Shown one piece after another: positions 27,129 to 35,961 of a stretch of DNA of 60,477 nt (positions within the stretch are counted from its first letter, which is position 1; the number at the start of each line of letters is the position of its first letter). Source of the DNA: Balneolaceae bacterium (GTDB taxonomy: Bacteria; Bacteroidota; Rhodothermia; Balneolales; Cyclonatronaceae); assembly GCA_007694035.1 (NCBI GenBank), contig RECM01000136.1, positions 1 to 60,477 of the forward strand, given 5' to 3'. Position numbers and translations under genes: made by a program. Below the pieces are notes generated by a model that saw nothing but the letters and a program-made list of their open reading frames with translations, was not told the DNA's origin and did not search any database.

Positions 27129-27742
27129 CAGAGCATATGATGCCTGCCGGGTCTTTTGCTGAGGGGCTTGTCGAGTATCTCTTTTACGATCATATGCCGC
27201 TGTAATTCACGGGTATCATCAAGACCAAGATACTTTCTGGTATCTTCGCTGTAATCCCTGTCCTCATCCTCCACAATCGCGCCCTCATCAAGCGGCTGAT
27301 AAATAGGATTGTCTTCATCGAACATTTCATCAAAAATGGAATCGGATTTCAGTGTCTTCTCAAAGCGTTCCTGCAACTCGCGCTGCCGCCGCAACTGAAC
27401 CGATTCTCGTGGTGCCGGGCTGCCTTTTCGCACTGGTTGATTACCGGTTGATGTTCTTGAACGTGAAGTAGGGGCAGTAGCCGGTTGTACTTCAGGTTCG
27501 GGTTCGGGTGCAGGGGCGGTGCGGGCGGTTTCGCCGGTAAATATACCTTCAAGTTCGCGGAGGGCATCATCCCATGAGTCGGTAGCCGTTCGGGATGGTT
27601 CCCGCTCGTAGTGGTCCCGTTGCTCTCCTGGTGTTGTTTGGCGGGGTTGCCGGTTATTCGCCGGTTTTTTCCCGCCCCCAAACAGTTTCTTGAGCAAAGG
27701 GTACAGAATAAAGAGTAAAATCAGGACCTGGAATAAATCCAT
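27128..27742 (-). CDS. small membrane-anchored protein with disordered middle, unknown
   Basis: A 204-residue protein with one N-terminal membrane helix (about 4-18), then a basic glycine patch (KKLFGGGKK) and a long low-complexity middle rich in Arg, Pro, Thr and Glu (about 25-115). A more ordered acidic/helical C-terminus follows (RQRELQERFEKTLKSDSIFDEMF, then EDTRKYLGLDDTRELQRHMIVKEIL). The C-terminal segment recalls the ends of small cytoplasmic-facing proteins found in Bacteroidota, but I do not recognise a family. It is translationally coupled to pdxB by a TGATG overlap and divergent from the nucleoside phosphorylase gene. No function is proposed. Confidence 0.7.
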   Translation of the reverse strand: MDLFQVLILLFILYPLLKKLFGGGKKPANNRQPRQTTPGEQRDHYEREPSRTATDSWDDALRELEGIFTGETARTAPAPEPEPEVQPATAPTSRSRTSTGNQPVRKGSPAPRESVQLRRQRELQERFEKTLKSDSIFDEMFDEDNPIYQPLDEGAIVEDEDRDYSEDTRKYLGLDDTRELQRHMIVKEILDKPLSKRPGRHHML

Positions 27743-27841
27743 GAGTAAGCTATTTCAAAATTGTATATTCAGGACGTAAAATAGAAATTCGTAAACTAAT
27801 ATTATAACGATTAAATAGACCTTCATTACCCGATACCAACG

Positions 27842-29191
27842 ATGAGTGTACACAAATTGAATATTGTTTCGCTGATAAGAAAAAAAAGGGACAACGAAGA
27901 ACTTTCACCCGATGAAATTAAAACGCTTATAAGCGCCTACGCAAAAGATCAGGTACCCGACTACCAGATGAGTGCAATGCTGATGGCGATGTTCATTAAT
28001 GGGCTTAACGATGAAGAGTCGGCTGCTTTTACTTCGGCCATGCTCTATTCCGGCGAAGTACTTGACCTGGGTTCCATTCCTGGCCTGAAAGTAGACAAAC
28101 ACTCTACGGGCGGCGTGGGCGATAAAATTTCGCTGTTACTGGCACCGGTTGTGGCGGCCTGCGGCGTACCCGTTCCGATGATTTCGGGACGCGGACTTGG
28201 GCACACCGGCGGCACGCTCGACAAGCTTGAATCAATTACCGGATTTAATGTGAACCTGGATCTGGACCGCTACAGGGAGGTCCTTGCAAAGCACAACCTG
28301 GTACTGATTGGTCAGACCGAGGAAATTGCCCCGGCCGACAAGCGCCTGTATGCCCTTCGGGATGTTACCGCAACCGTTGAAAGCATTCCGCTAATTGCAG
28401 GCAGCATTATGAGCAAAAAACTTGCAGAGGGTATCGATGCACTGGTTTTGGATGTTAAGTACGGCAGCGGGGCATTTATGCGCGAAAAATCTGATGCCAT
28501 AGCATTGGCTCAGAAACTGGTTAAAATCGGCGAAAGTTTTGGGAAAAGAACGCTGGCTTTCCTCACCAATATGGAGCAGCCATTGGGTTACAAGATCGGA
28601 AACTGGCTTGAAGTCGAGGAAAGCATTGATGGCCTGCGGGGTAAAGGCCCTGATGATATAATGGAGCTGACTTATGTTCTTTCCGGGGCCATGATTTATC
28701 TGGGTGGCAAAGCAGCATCTATATCAGAAGGTATAAAGCTGGCTGAACAAGCCGTGAGCAATGGTGATGCCCTCAGGAAATTCCGCGACATAGTTGAAGA
28801 ACAGGGTGGGGATACATCCCTCATAGATCATCCCGAAAAATATAAAAAACCGGAAATCGTTCACGAAGTAAAAGCGCGTGACGATGGCTATGTATTCAGC
28901 ATCGATGCCTACAGTGTTGGTATGGCAGCACTGGAACTCGGTGCCGGCCGGCGGTCGAAGGAAGACCGTATTGATCCTGTTTCAGGAATAGTTCTGGAAA
29001 AAAAACTTGGCGATCAGGTTAAAAAGGGTGAAACATTAGCCTTCCTGCATACGAACAACACTACATATCTGAATACAGCGGAAACACTTTTTCAAAAAGC
29101 TGTTGTAATAGCAAAGGATATTCCCAAAATTGAACCATTGCTGAACTGCAGAATTGATAAAGATGGCATACACGAATCAATAACCCAATAA
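27842..29191 (+). CDS. deoA: pyrimidine-nucleoside/thymidine phosphorylase
   Basis: Cytoplasmic enzyme that splits pyrimidine (deoxy)nucleosides with phosphate to the base and (deoxy)ribose-1-phosphate, for salvage. The signature region KHSTGGVGDKIS and GRGLGHTGGTLDKLES (residues about 82-125) is intact, as are RDVTATVESIPLI and SIMSKKLAEGIDALVLD. The wording YALRDVTATV is closer to broad-specificity pyrimidine-nucleoside phosphorylase (Pdp) than to Escherichia coli DeoA, so thymidine may not be the only substrate. The 449 residues include the PYNP C-terminal domain. It is 128 bases ahead of pspA and may or may not be in the same transcript. Confidence 0.92.
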   Translation: MSVHKLNIVSLIRKKRDNEELSPDEIKTLISAYAKDQVPDYQMSAMLMAMFINGLNDEESAAFTSAMLYSGEVLDLGSIPGLKVDKHSTGGVGDKISLLLAPVVAACGVPVPMISGRGLGHTGGTLDKLESITGFNVNLDLDRYREVLAKHNLVLIGQTEEIAPADKRLYALRDVTATVESIPLIAGSIMSKKLAEGIDALVLDVKYGSGAFMREKSDAIALAQKLVKIGESFGKRTLAFLTNMEQPLGYKIGNWLEVEESIDGLRGKGPDDIMELTYVLSGAMIYLGGKAASISEGIKLAEQAVSNGDALRKFRDIVEEQGGDTSLIDHPEKYKKPEIVHEVKARDDGYVFSIDAYSVGMAALELGAGRRSKEDRIDPVSGIVLEKKLGDQVKKGETLAFLHTNNTTYLNTAETLFQKAVVIAKDIPKIEPLLNCRIDKDGIHESITQ

Positions 29192-29319
29192 CAAGTCAGG
29201 TTTGAAATCGAGATCAGGTTATGTTGGTGTAACAGAAACCAATTGATCACGTGTAATTCATATGTAAACCTGTTAGATTAAGAACCAAGCGAATATCGAT
29301 TAACCTAAGTAAACAGACT

Positions 29320-30090
29320 ATGTGGAAAAGATTTGTCAGGGCAATAAAATCACTTTTTGGCGGAGTGGTATCTTCGCTGGAAGATCCCAAACTGATTCTT
29401 GAACAGAACATTAGGGAGTTGAACGACCAGGTTCCCAAAATGAATGAGAATATCGCCACCGTTAAAGCCAATCTGGTAATGCTCAAGAAGGAATCTGAGC
29501 GTACGGAAAAAAGAATTGTTGAACTCACATCTAAAATAAAATCAGCAATTAATGCCAATCGCGACGATATAGCAGAAACCTATGCGCTTCAGCTTGAAAA
29601 GACCCGTGAAACCGTACAGCACACCGCAGAGCAAATCCGTTTTGCCGAATCGGCCTACGAGAAAGCCCTTCAGGTAAAACGGGCATTTATGCGTGAAAAA
29701 GACCGGAAAATTCAGGAAGCCCGTGAAGCCCTCAGGGCCAGTGAAAGGGCTGCATGGCAGTCGAAAGTGGCCGATGCCCTTGAAAAATTCGAAGTGGGCG
29801 GACTTGATTCAACCCACTCGGAAATGATTACACGGCTCAATGAACAGACTGCAAGAAATGAAGCGCGCATAGAAATCGCACTCGAAAATGTGGATACCAA
29901 AACGCTTGAAATTGAGCTGGATGCCGAAAAACTCAGGGCTTCGGAACTGGTTGCCCAGTTTAAACGTGAAATGGGCAAAGCCGAAGATGTACCTGAAGAA
30001 AAACCCGTCAAAAAAATCGAAATCGAGGATGAGGCGGAAGCAGATAAGGATGCTGCCAAAACCATCGGCCGTACCCGCACCAGGTCCTGA
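29320..30090 (+). CDS. pspA: PspA/IM30 (Vipp1) family protein
   Basis: A 256-residue member of the PspA/Vipp1 family, bacterial relatives of ESCRT-III that polymerise on membranes and help preserve or remodel them. The N-terminal amphipathic segment (MWKRFVRAIKSLFGGVVSSLEDPKL) is typical for membrane binding, with the DP-L-EQ-I-E-like pattern at the first helix, followed by a long coiled coil (about 30-225). Residues 226-256 are a charged tail. No PspF, PspB or PspC is nearby. Instead it heads a closely spaced series that ends with an AAA ATPase. The charged tail could be the handle for a partner, but that is inference. Confidence 0.93.
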   Translation: MWKRFVRAIKSLFGGVVSSLEDPKLILEQNIRELNDQVPKMNENIATVKANLVMLKKESERTEKRIVELTSKIKSAINANRDDIAETYALQLEKTRETVQHTAEQIRFAESAYEKALQVKRAFMREKDRKIQEAREALRASERAAWQSKVADALEKFEVGGLDSTHSEMITRLNEQTARNEARIEIALENVDTKTLEIELDAEKLRASELVAQFKREMGKAEDVPEEKPVKKIEIEDEAEADKDAAKTIGRTRTRS

Positions 30091-30110
30091 CATTATTACA
30101 GGAGTACAAT

Positions 30111-30578
30111 TTGGATAGCAAAGAAGAAAGGGAACGACTTAAGGAAGAATATAAGGCCCACTACCGGCAGGTACTTGAGGCACGTAAACGCATCGAGGAT
30201 ATCAAGCGGAAGCAACGCATAGTGGATGCCCTCGACAAAATGAACGCTGGCGGCATTCTTGAATCCATGGAGAATATGCTGCACAAGATCCGCGAGAAAG
30301 TTGCCGTAACCGAGGCGAGGCTTGAAGTGGCCTCTGAAAAGGAAGAGCACACCCTTTCTGCCGAAGATGAAACTTTTATCGAAAAACACCGCGCCAGGGA
30401 AACCCTGAATCAGATGAAGCTCGAAATGGGACTTCTGCAGAACGAAATAGATGATCAGGTCAGGCAACTTCAATCCGATAAAACCGTAGGACGTGATGAC
30501 AGTGAGGATACCGGCGGGACCGAAGAAACCGATATGAGAAACGTCAAAAAAACAATCGGTCCGGCAAAACAACAGTAA
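30111..30578 (+). CDS. small coiled-coil protein in the pspA cluster, unknown
   Basis: A 155-residue soluble, highly charged helical protein with no membrane segment or signal peptide. The first two thirds read as coiled coil (KEERERLKEEYKAHYRQVLEA at the start, then MENMLHKIREKVAVTEARLE and QMKLEMGLLQNEIDDQVRQL); the tail (about 125-155) is acidic and probably disordered. The start is TTG, chosen because an AGGAG sits six bases before it and the frame begins there. It follows pspA by 20 bases and precedes the membrane coiled-coil gene by 10. It resembles no family I can name; a PspA-associated factor is a reasonable guess from position and build. Confidence 0.75.
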   Translation: MDSKEERERLKEEYKAHYRQVLEARKRIEDIKRKQRIVDALDKMNAGGILESMENMLHKIREKVAVTEARLEVASEKEEHTLSAEDETFIEKHRARETLNQMKLEMGLLQNEIDDQVRQLQSDKTVGRDDSEDTGGTEETDMRNVKKTIGPAKQQ

Positions 30579-30588
30579 GTACAACATC

Positions 30589-31452
30589 ATGAGTATCGAG
30601 AAACCAGTTAACTACACCAGGGAAGCTTTCCTGCACCCGATCAATCTTGGCTTCTTGTTTGTGGCTGCATTCACGGCATTCTTTATGACGGGCTCCGTAG
30701 TTGCCACACAGGTCATTTTCAGTGTGGTGTTTGGTCTGGAACTCGTTTACCTGGGTACGCTGCCCAGATCTGCTGCCTTCCAGAAACACGTTAATGTGAG
30801 AAAATTCCGTGAAAAAACAGATCAGTTCGAAGAAAAACGCATTTTCAGGGAACTCGATGGCAAATCACAAAAACGGTTCCTGGTTCTCAAGCATATTTCA
30901 GGTCTTGTAAAACAAAACTTCCAGAAAATGCCCTACGATTCGCAGGGCCTGCTCGACAATATCATCAACCGCATAGAAACACTGCTGAACAGTTATATGC
31001 TGCTTCTTGAGTCATACACACGCTACGAACAGTATATTGGCAGCAGTATACCAGAACGCCTGAAAAACGATATCGAAGAAACCCAAAAAGAGATTGACGA
31101 GACCAGTTCAGATAAACTTAAGCAGGTTCTTAAGAGAAGGCTGATCATCCTCAAAAAAAGAATCGACAAACATGGGGCCGCGCAGGAAAAATACCGTATT
31201 TGTATTTCACAACTCAAGACAATAGAAGATACAATTCGTTATATTTACGAGAAGTCTATGACCATGAACTCACTTGAGGAACTTGGTTATCAACTCGACA
31301 GCCTGCTGATGGACCTGGAAGATACCTCGGATATGTTTGAAGGCATCGACTCAGGCTACAGCATGACCACTCAGGATGAACTTGATGAACTCCAGAATCT
31401 GGAGCAGGAAACTGAGGCTACGAAAACCATATTAAACAGAATTAAAAATTAA
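30589..31452 (+). CDS. membrane-anchored coiled-coil protein in the pspA cluster, unknown
   Basis: A 287-residue protein with a short N-terminal cytoplasmic lead (EKPVNYTREAFLHPIN), two close hydrophobic segments (about 19-36 and 38-56) that would form a membrane hairpin, and a long cytoplasmic helical region. Strong coiled coil is likely at about 150-200 (NDIEETQKEIDETSS, LKKRIDKHGAAQEKY), and the acidic C-terminus is also helical. The layout (hairpin anchor with a coiled-coil arm) fits a membrane adaptor. It starts 10 bases after the small coiled-coil gene and ends 3 bases before the enoyl-CoA hydratase gene. No known family recognised. Confidence 0.75.
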   Translation: MSIEKPVNYTREAFLHPINLGFLFVAAFTAFFMTGSVVATQVIFSVVFGLELVYLGTLPRSAAFQKHVNVRKFREKTDQFEEKRIFRELDGKSQKRFLVLKHISGLVKQNFQKMPYDSQGLLDNIINRIETLLNSYMLLLESYTRYEQYIGSSIPERLKNDIEETQKEIDETSSDKLKQVLKRRLIILKKRIDKHGAAQEKYRICISQLKTIEDTIRYIYEKSMTMNSLEELGYQLDSLLMDLEDTSDMFEGIDSGYSMTTQDELDELQNLEQETEATKTILNRIKN

Positions 31453-31455
31453 AAT

Positions 31456-32247
31456 ATGAGTAATCAGGAGTTTGAAACTCTTCTTTTTACTGTTGATGAT
31501 GATGGAATTGCAACACTGGTAATTAACCGGCCGGACAAACTGAATGCATTAAACAACCTGGTACTTGACGAGTTGCAGAAAGCTTTCAGATATATCCGTG
31601 AGAACAATTCTGTGAAAGGGGTTATTTTAACCGGACACGGGGAAAAAGCATTTGTAGCCGGAGCAGATATCAAAGAACTTTCGGTACTGGGTCCCAAATC
31701 GGGCAGGAAAGCATCGGAAAAAGGGCAGGATATCTTCAATTATATTGAAGAAACCCCGAAACCTGTAATTGCCCTTGTAAATGGTTACGCACTCGGTGGC
31801 GGTTGCGAACTTGCCATGGCATGCCATATCCGGATTGCAACTGACAATGCCATATTCGGGCTCCCCGAAGTCAGCCTCGGCCTTATTCCGGGTTATGGCG
31901 GCACTCAACGGCTTACAAGGCTTGTAGGTAAAGGCAGGGCAATGGAAATGATTCTTACAGGAACGCATATACAGGCACAGCGTGCTTTTGAAACCGGTCT
32001 CGCCAATCAGGTTGTACCGGCATCGGAAGGCTATCAAACCGCCACTGAAATGATGAGACTGATTTTAAAAAAGAGTCCTGTTGCTGTGAGTAAGGCAATT
32101 CATGCTGTTAATACGTGCGAGTACGACAGAGACGAGGGCTACAAACTTGAGGCCAGTCACTTCGGAACGCTATGTGGCACATCGGATTTCAAAGAAGGGG
32201 TATCTGCCTTTCTTGAGAAACGCAAAGCCAAATTCACCGGAAACTAA
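31456..32247 (+). CDS. enoyl-CoA hydratase/isomerase (crotonase) family protein
   Basis: A 263-residue crotonase-fold enzyme. The oxyanion-hole segments are AFVAGADIKEL (about 65-75) and GYALGGGCEL (110-119), and both catalytic glutamates of true hydratases are present (Glu118 and Glu138 in LPEVSLG), so 2-enoyl-CoA hydration is plausible. PGYGGTQRL is also canonical. Substrate chain length cannot be read. It sits inside the pspA cluster, 3 bases after the membrane coiled-coil gene and 42 before the CorC-like gene. A role in membrane lipid supply is conceivable, but it may be only an operon passenger. Confidence 0.92.
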   Translation: MSNQEFETLLFTVDDDGIATLVINRPDKLNALNNLVLDELQKAFRYIRENNSVKGVILTGHGEKAFVAGADIKELSVLGPKSGRKASEKGQDIFNYIEETPKPVIALVNGYALGGGCELAMACHIRIATDNAIFGLPEVSLGLIPGYGGTQRLTRLVGKGRAMEMILTGTHIQAQRAFETGLANQVVPASEGYQTATEMMRLILKKSPVAVSKAIHAVNTCEYDRDEGYKLEASHFGTLCGTSDFKEGVSAFLEKRKAKFTGN

Positions 32248-32289
32248 ATTATCAGGTTTGGAACCTCCGTCCAGAAAAAGGAGCCATAG

Positions 32290-33564
32290 ATGAACGAATG
32301 GCTCCTCATCATTATCATCATTCTGCTGAGTGGTTTTTTCTCAGGCGCGGAAATCAGTTTTGTTAGCGCAAACCGGTTACGTCTTGAGATCAGATCCAGG
32401 AAGAACTCCCTCTCATCAAGGTATCTGAATTACTTTATTCGTAATCCGGATACATTTTTGTCAACAACGCTCATTGGTAATAATATTGTAAATGTTGTTT
32501 ATGCTACCCTGATGGCTCTGTTTCTCACCGGGCCCATCATTGGCTCTTACAATTCCCTGATCGGGTTGGACCCCTCACCGGGAGCTATCCTTATCATACA
32601 GACATTTGTGGCATCGATAGTGATCCTCATATTTGGTGAGATAATCCCGAAAAGCATATTCCGGCTGCATTCCGACCGGATCATGCCAATTATTGCCACA
32701 CCATTTGGTTTGATCCGGATATTTTTGAAGCCCCTGATCTATATATCTAATAACGCGGCAGAAAAGCTTATCCGTTTTCTGCAGCCCAATTCCCAGACTG
32801 TTAAATCGTTTTTCGGCCGGGAAGATATTGAAATGCTGTTCAGGGAAATAGGCAACGATTCCCAGAGCGACATCGACCGCGACGACTCCGAAATCCTGAC
32901 CAATGTGCTGGAATTATCCGGCAAAAGGGTGAAGGAGTCGATGGTGCCCCGTACAGATATTATTGCCGTTGAAAAAGGTTCTGAAATTCAAACGGTTCTC
33001 AAAACATTCATGTCTTCAGGATATTCCCGCCTGCCTGTATATGAAGATAATGTGGACAATATAATCGGCTTTGTTATTGCCTACGATCTGTTCAAAAATC
33101 CCAAAACTCTTGATGAACTCATCCGCCCGGTTAAACATGTACCATCTACACAGAAATCTACCGACCTGCTATCCGAATTTCGAAAGACCAACTCATCCGT
33201 AGCTATCGTAATTGATGAATATGGTGGAACAGCCGGCCTGGTAACCATCGAAGACCTGATTGAAGAGGTTGTGGGCGATATACAGGATGAATATGATGAT
33301 GAAGAAGCACTGTTAAAAAAGCTGAAAGATGGCAGCTTTATTCTGAGCGGGAATGCCGAAATTGAAGATATCATCGAAAAATATCCTGAAATTCAACTGC
33401 CCGAATACAAGCAGGAGTATGAAACGGTGGCCGGTTATATCATCAATCAAACAGGGCGTATACCCAAAATGAATGAGGAAATAATCATCGATAATATAAA
33501 ATTCATCATAACCAAAGCCACCAATTCCCGTATTGAAATCGTGAAATTGGTTCTTTTGGATTAA
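32290..33564 (+). CDS. CorC/HlyC-type CNNM-CBS membrane protein
   Basis: A 424-residue member of the hemolysin-C/CorC family (CNNM relatives), linked in other organisms to Mg2+ or Co2+ efflux. The N-terminal DUF21/CNNM membrane domain (about 1-190) has three to four helices with SGFFSGAEISFVSANRLRLE and ATLIGNNIVNVVYATL. A CBS pair follows (about 205-335), with MVPRTDI at its start and VVIDEYGGTAGLVTIEDLIEE-like sequence in the second CBS. The C-terminal CorC_HlyC domain (about 345-424) completes the architecture. With MgtE elsewhere in the window there are two Mg2+-related membrane proteins. It lies nine bases before the AAA gene. Confidence 0.92.
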   Translation: MNEWLLIIIIILLSGFFSGAEISFVSANRLRLEIRSRKNSLSSRYLNYFIRNPDTFLSTTLIGNNIVNVVYATLMALFLTGPIIGSYNSLIGLDPSPGAILIIQTFVASIVILIFGEIIPKSIFRLHSDRIMPIIATPFGLIRIFLKPLIYISNNAAEKLIRFLQPNSQTVKSFFGREDIEMLFREIGNDSQSDIDRDDSEILTNVLELSGKRVKESMVPRTDIIAVEKGSEIQTVLKTFMSSGYSRLPVYEDNVDNIIGFVIAYDLFKNPKTLDELIRPVKHVPSTQKSTDLLSEFRKTNSSVAIVIDEYGGTAGLVTIEDLIEEVVGDIQDEYDDEEALLKKLKDGSFILSGNAEIEDIIEKYPEIQLPEYKQEYETVAGYIINQTGRIPKMNEEIIIDNIKFIITKATNSRIEIVKLVLLD

Positions 33565-33573
33565 CTAAAAACC

Positions 33574-35286
33574 ATGTTTAAAAATTATCCTGTCTGGGCC
33601 CGGGAATTTGCCCGGAAATATCTCAGTAAAACTGTAAACCAGTTTGTTCTGCATGGTAACGTGAGAGATCTGGTACCGGTGAAACTTCAGTCTGGATATC
33701 AATTTCCGAGAATGAAGAATTTCCTTTCCGACGATCTGTTCGGGGCCAGGGATATTGTGATTTTCTATGACCGGTCATCCGGTATCACATTCAGGGATAA
33801 GAAAAGCCAGCAGGATTTTTCCCGCGCCATTTCAGGACTTGATACAGCATCAGGGTCGGAATTCTCAAAAAAGCTGCCAAGGGATCCTAACAGGGTATTT
33901 GCGTTGCTTGAAAGCTATGCCAGGCTCAGGGTGTCCGACAATAAAAGTGTGGCAATCATCATTGATTACGCCGAGACAATCGTACCGGTTAACGAAGGCG
34001 GAGCTGCAGGTGCCGAAGACAGGAATACACTTGTTTACCTGCTGAAATGGGCTCAGGACCCACTCTTCATGGCAGCCGACTATACCCTGGTACTGCTTAC
34101 GGAAAATCTTTCTGATCTGAACCGCAGCCTGATTCAGAGCCCCTACAATTCAGCAATCAAAGTAGGGTTGCCTGCAGAGGAGCAAAGAGCTGCATTTATC
34201 CAGTCGTTTACCGACAGCAAGACGTTTAAAAAGCTGAGTGATGTTCCGGTAAAAACACTTAGCCAGCAAACCGCTGGATTGAATTTCATAAATTTGCAGG
34301 GTTTGCTGGCCAATGCTATGGAAAACAAGGCAAAGCTGACCTTTGACAGCCTGTCGAAAAACAAAAAAGAGCTAATCGAAGCGGAAGCTTACGGTCTTCT
34401 CGAGTTTGTCGAATCCAGGTTTACACTCGATGATGTTGCCGGTCACAGCAGGGTGAAAAAGCACCTGAGGGATGCAGCCAGCGCTATCCGGAACGGGCGG
34501 CCCGATGTTCTGCCCATGGGTTATCTTGTATGCGGCCCGGTAGGCACCGGCAAAACCTATATGGTAAATTCCTTTGCCGGTGAAGTTGGTGTGCCAATGG
34601 TTAAGTTGAAAAACTTCCGGTCTCAGTGGCAAGGGGTTACAGAGGGTAATCTCGAAAAAATATTGACACTTCTTGATGCTATGGCTCCTGTTGCCGTAAT
34701 GATTGATGAGGCTGATGCCTATCTCGGCGACAGAAGCTCGTCGGGCGACAGCGGCGTGTCGAACCGTGTATTTGCCCAGATAGCCCAATTTATGAGCAAC
34801 ACTGAAAACAGGGGGCGAATAATCTGGTTTCTGATGACGGCCAGGCCCGATCTTATGCCTGTTGACCTCAAAAGGCAGGGCCGGGCCGAGGAACACATTG
34901 CCCTTTTCTATCCCTCAACCGAGGAGGAAAGGATCGAACTATTCCATGCGATGAAGAAAAAAACACGGCTTGAAATGACAAAGAATGTTATTCCCGAGAT
35001 CATTCGCAGCGGTCACAAGATGTTCTCCGGTGCAGATATGGAAGCTGCACTGACCAGGGCCAAATTCCGGGCCGCATCAGAGGGCAAAAAGAGGGTAACA
35101 CCCGAAATTCTGGATCTGACCCTGTCCGATTTTATTCCGCCAACCTACCCTGAAGAAATTGAACTGCAAACACTTAATGCGGTACTGGAATGCACCTCAA
35201 AAGAATTGCTGCCAGAGCCATACCGCAGTATGAGCCGCGATGAGGTATCAAGAAAAGTGGATGAACTGAAACTGGTAGTTCGGTAG
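33574..35286 (+). CDS. double-AAA ATPase at the end of the pspA cluster
   Basis: A 570-residue cytoplasmic protein with two AAA modules. The first (about 20-260) is degenerate: it lacks a P-loop and retains only a Walker B-like strand (VAIIIDYAE at 126-134). The second (about 275-510) is complete: Walker A GPVGTGKT at 321-328, Walker B VAVMIDEAD with Asp378-Glu379, a sensor-1-like TARPD, and an arginine-finger candidate in LKRQGRAEEH. The layout recalls Ycf46-like AAA proteins. Position next to an ESCRT-III relative suggests a Vps4-like disassembly role, which is inference. The stop codon lies within an 8-bp tandem repeat. Confidence 0.82.
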   Translation: MFKNYPVWAREFARKYLSKTVNQFVLHGNVRDLVPVKLQSGYQFPRMKNFLSDDLFGARDIVIFYDRSSGITFRDKKSQQDFSRAISGLDTASGSEFSKKLPRDPNRVFALLESYARLRVSDNKSVAIIIDYAETIVPVNEGGAAGAEDRNTLVYLLKWAQDPLFMAADYTLVLLTENLSDLNRSLIQSPYNSAIKVGLPAEEQRAAFIQSFTDSKTFKKLSDVPVKTLSQQTAGLNFINLQGLLANAMENKAKLTFDSLSKNKKELIEAEAYGLLEFVESRFTLDDVAGHSRVKKHLRDAASAIRNGRPDVLPMGYLVCGPVGTGKTYMVNSFAGEVGVPMVKLKNFRSQWQGVTEGNLEKILTLLDAMAPVAVMIDEADAYLGDRSSSGDSGVSNRVFAQIAQFMSNTENRGRIIWFLMTARPDLMPVDLKRQGRAEEHIALFYPSTEEERIELFHAMKKKTRLEMTKNVIPEIIRSGHKMFSGADMEAALTRAKFRAASEGKKRVTPEILDLTLSDFIPPTYPEEIELQTLNAVLECTSKELLPEPYRSMSRDEVSRKVDELKLVVR

Positions 35287-35337
35287 CGCGGTAGTTCGGT
35301 AGCGCGGTAGTATGGTAGTGCGATAGTTTGGTAGTGA
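35274..35337. repeat. 8-bp tandem array (GGTAGNNN) across a stop codon
   Basis: Eight octamers: GGTAGTTC, GGTAGCGC, GGTAGTTC, GGTAGCGC, GGTAGTAT, GGTAGTGC, GATAGTTT, GGTAGTGA. The array starts inside the last codons of the AAA gene, whose TAG stop is in the second unit. Because eight is not a multiple of three, successive units place TAG in all three frames. On the other strand the unit is GAACTACC, similar in form to the GAACNNNN octamers at 2695-2998. Confidence 0.75.
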
Positions 35338-35439
35338 GTTTGTGAGGCAGATTAATCTCACCTGGCAATGTTACTATTCCTGAAAGCGGTTTATATTCTG
35401 CCGGTCAGATACTAAACCGGATGTTTTATTGGTTAACTA

Positions 35440-35961
35440 ATGATTATGAAATCAGCAGCAGGCATTACGCTATTATTAGTGCTCATTACAGCTTCCTTGT
35501 CGCTTACAGCGAATGCCCAGAACTGTGATGAGGATGAAATGTTTACCGAACTTGATTACTGGGTTGGTGACTGGGAAGTATTCTCTACGCGAACCGGCGA
35601 GTTGGCGGGAACCAATGTAATAGAAAAAATTCTGGATGGTTGTGCATTATTTGAACAATGGATTGGCGAAGATGGTTACTCTGGTACCAGCCTGACCTAT
35701 ATTGATCCAATGAGCAACAGCTGGTCGCAATTATGGGTCGACAATACCGGCGGTTCGCAGTTCTACTGGAATGGCACTCTCCAAAACGGATCTGTCCGGT
35801 TTGATTACGAAACCGTCGATTTGAATAACGAAGAAGTTGATGGACGGATGCTGCTTATCAGGCTCAGTGCCACCGGCGTGCGTCAGTTAAACCAGATCAG
35901 CAGTGATGGTGGGCGGAACTGGCAAACGCTCTATGACCTCACATACATCAGGGTCAATTGA
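35440..35961 (+). CDS. secreted lipocalin-like protein (DUF1579-like), unknown
   Basis: A 173-residue protein with a signal peptide ending around TANAQ (about residue 27). The mature part has the repeating beta-strand pattern of small lipocalin-like barrels (ELDYWVGDWEVF, GTNVIEKILDGCALFEQW, GTSLTYIDPMSNSW, WNGTLQNGSVRF, VRQLNQISSDGGRNW), similar to DUF1579-type proteins. Mature Cys30 and Cys68 might form a disulfide. An alternative ATG two codons downstream (MKSAAG) gives an equally good signal peptide. It is probably periplasmic; ligand unknown. Its last codons overlap the convergent xseA by eight bases. Confidence 0.75.
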   Translation: MIMKSAAGITLLLVLITASLSLTANAQNCDEDEMFTELDYWVGDWEVFSTRTGELAGTNVIEKILDGCALFEQWIGEDGYSGTSLTYIDPMSNSWSQLWVDNTGGSQFYWNGTLQNGSVRFDYETVDLNNEEVDGRMLLIRLSATGVRQLNQISSDGGRNWQTLYDLTYIRVN

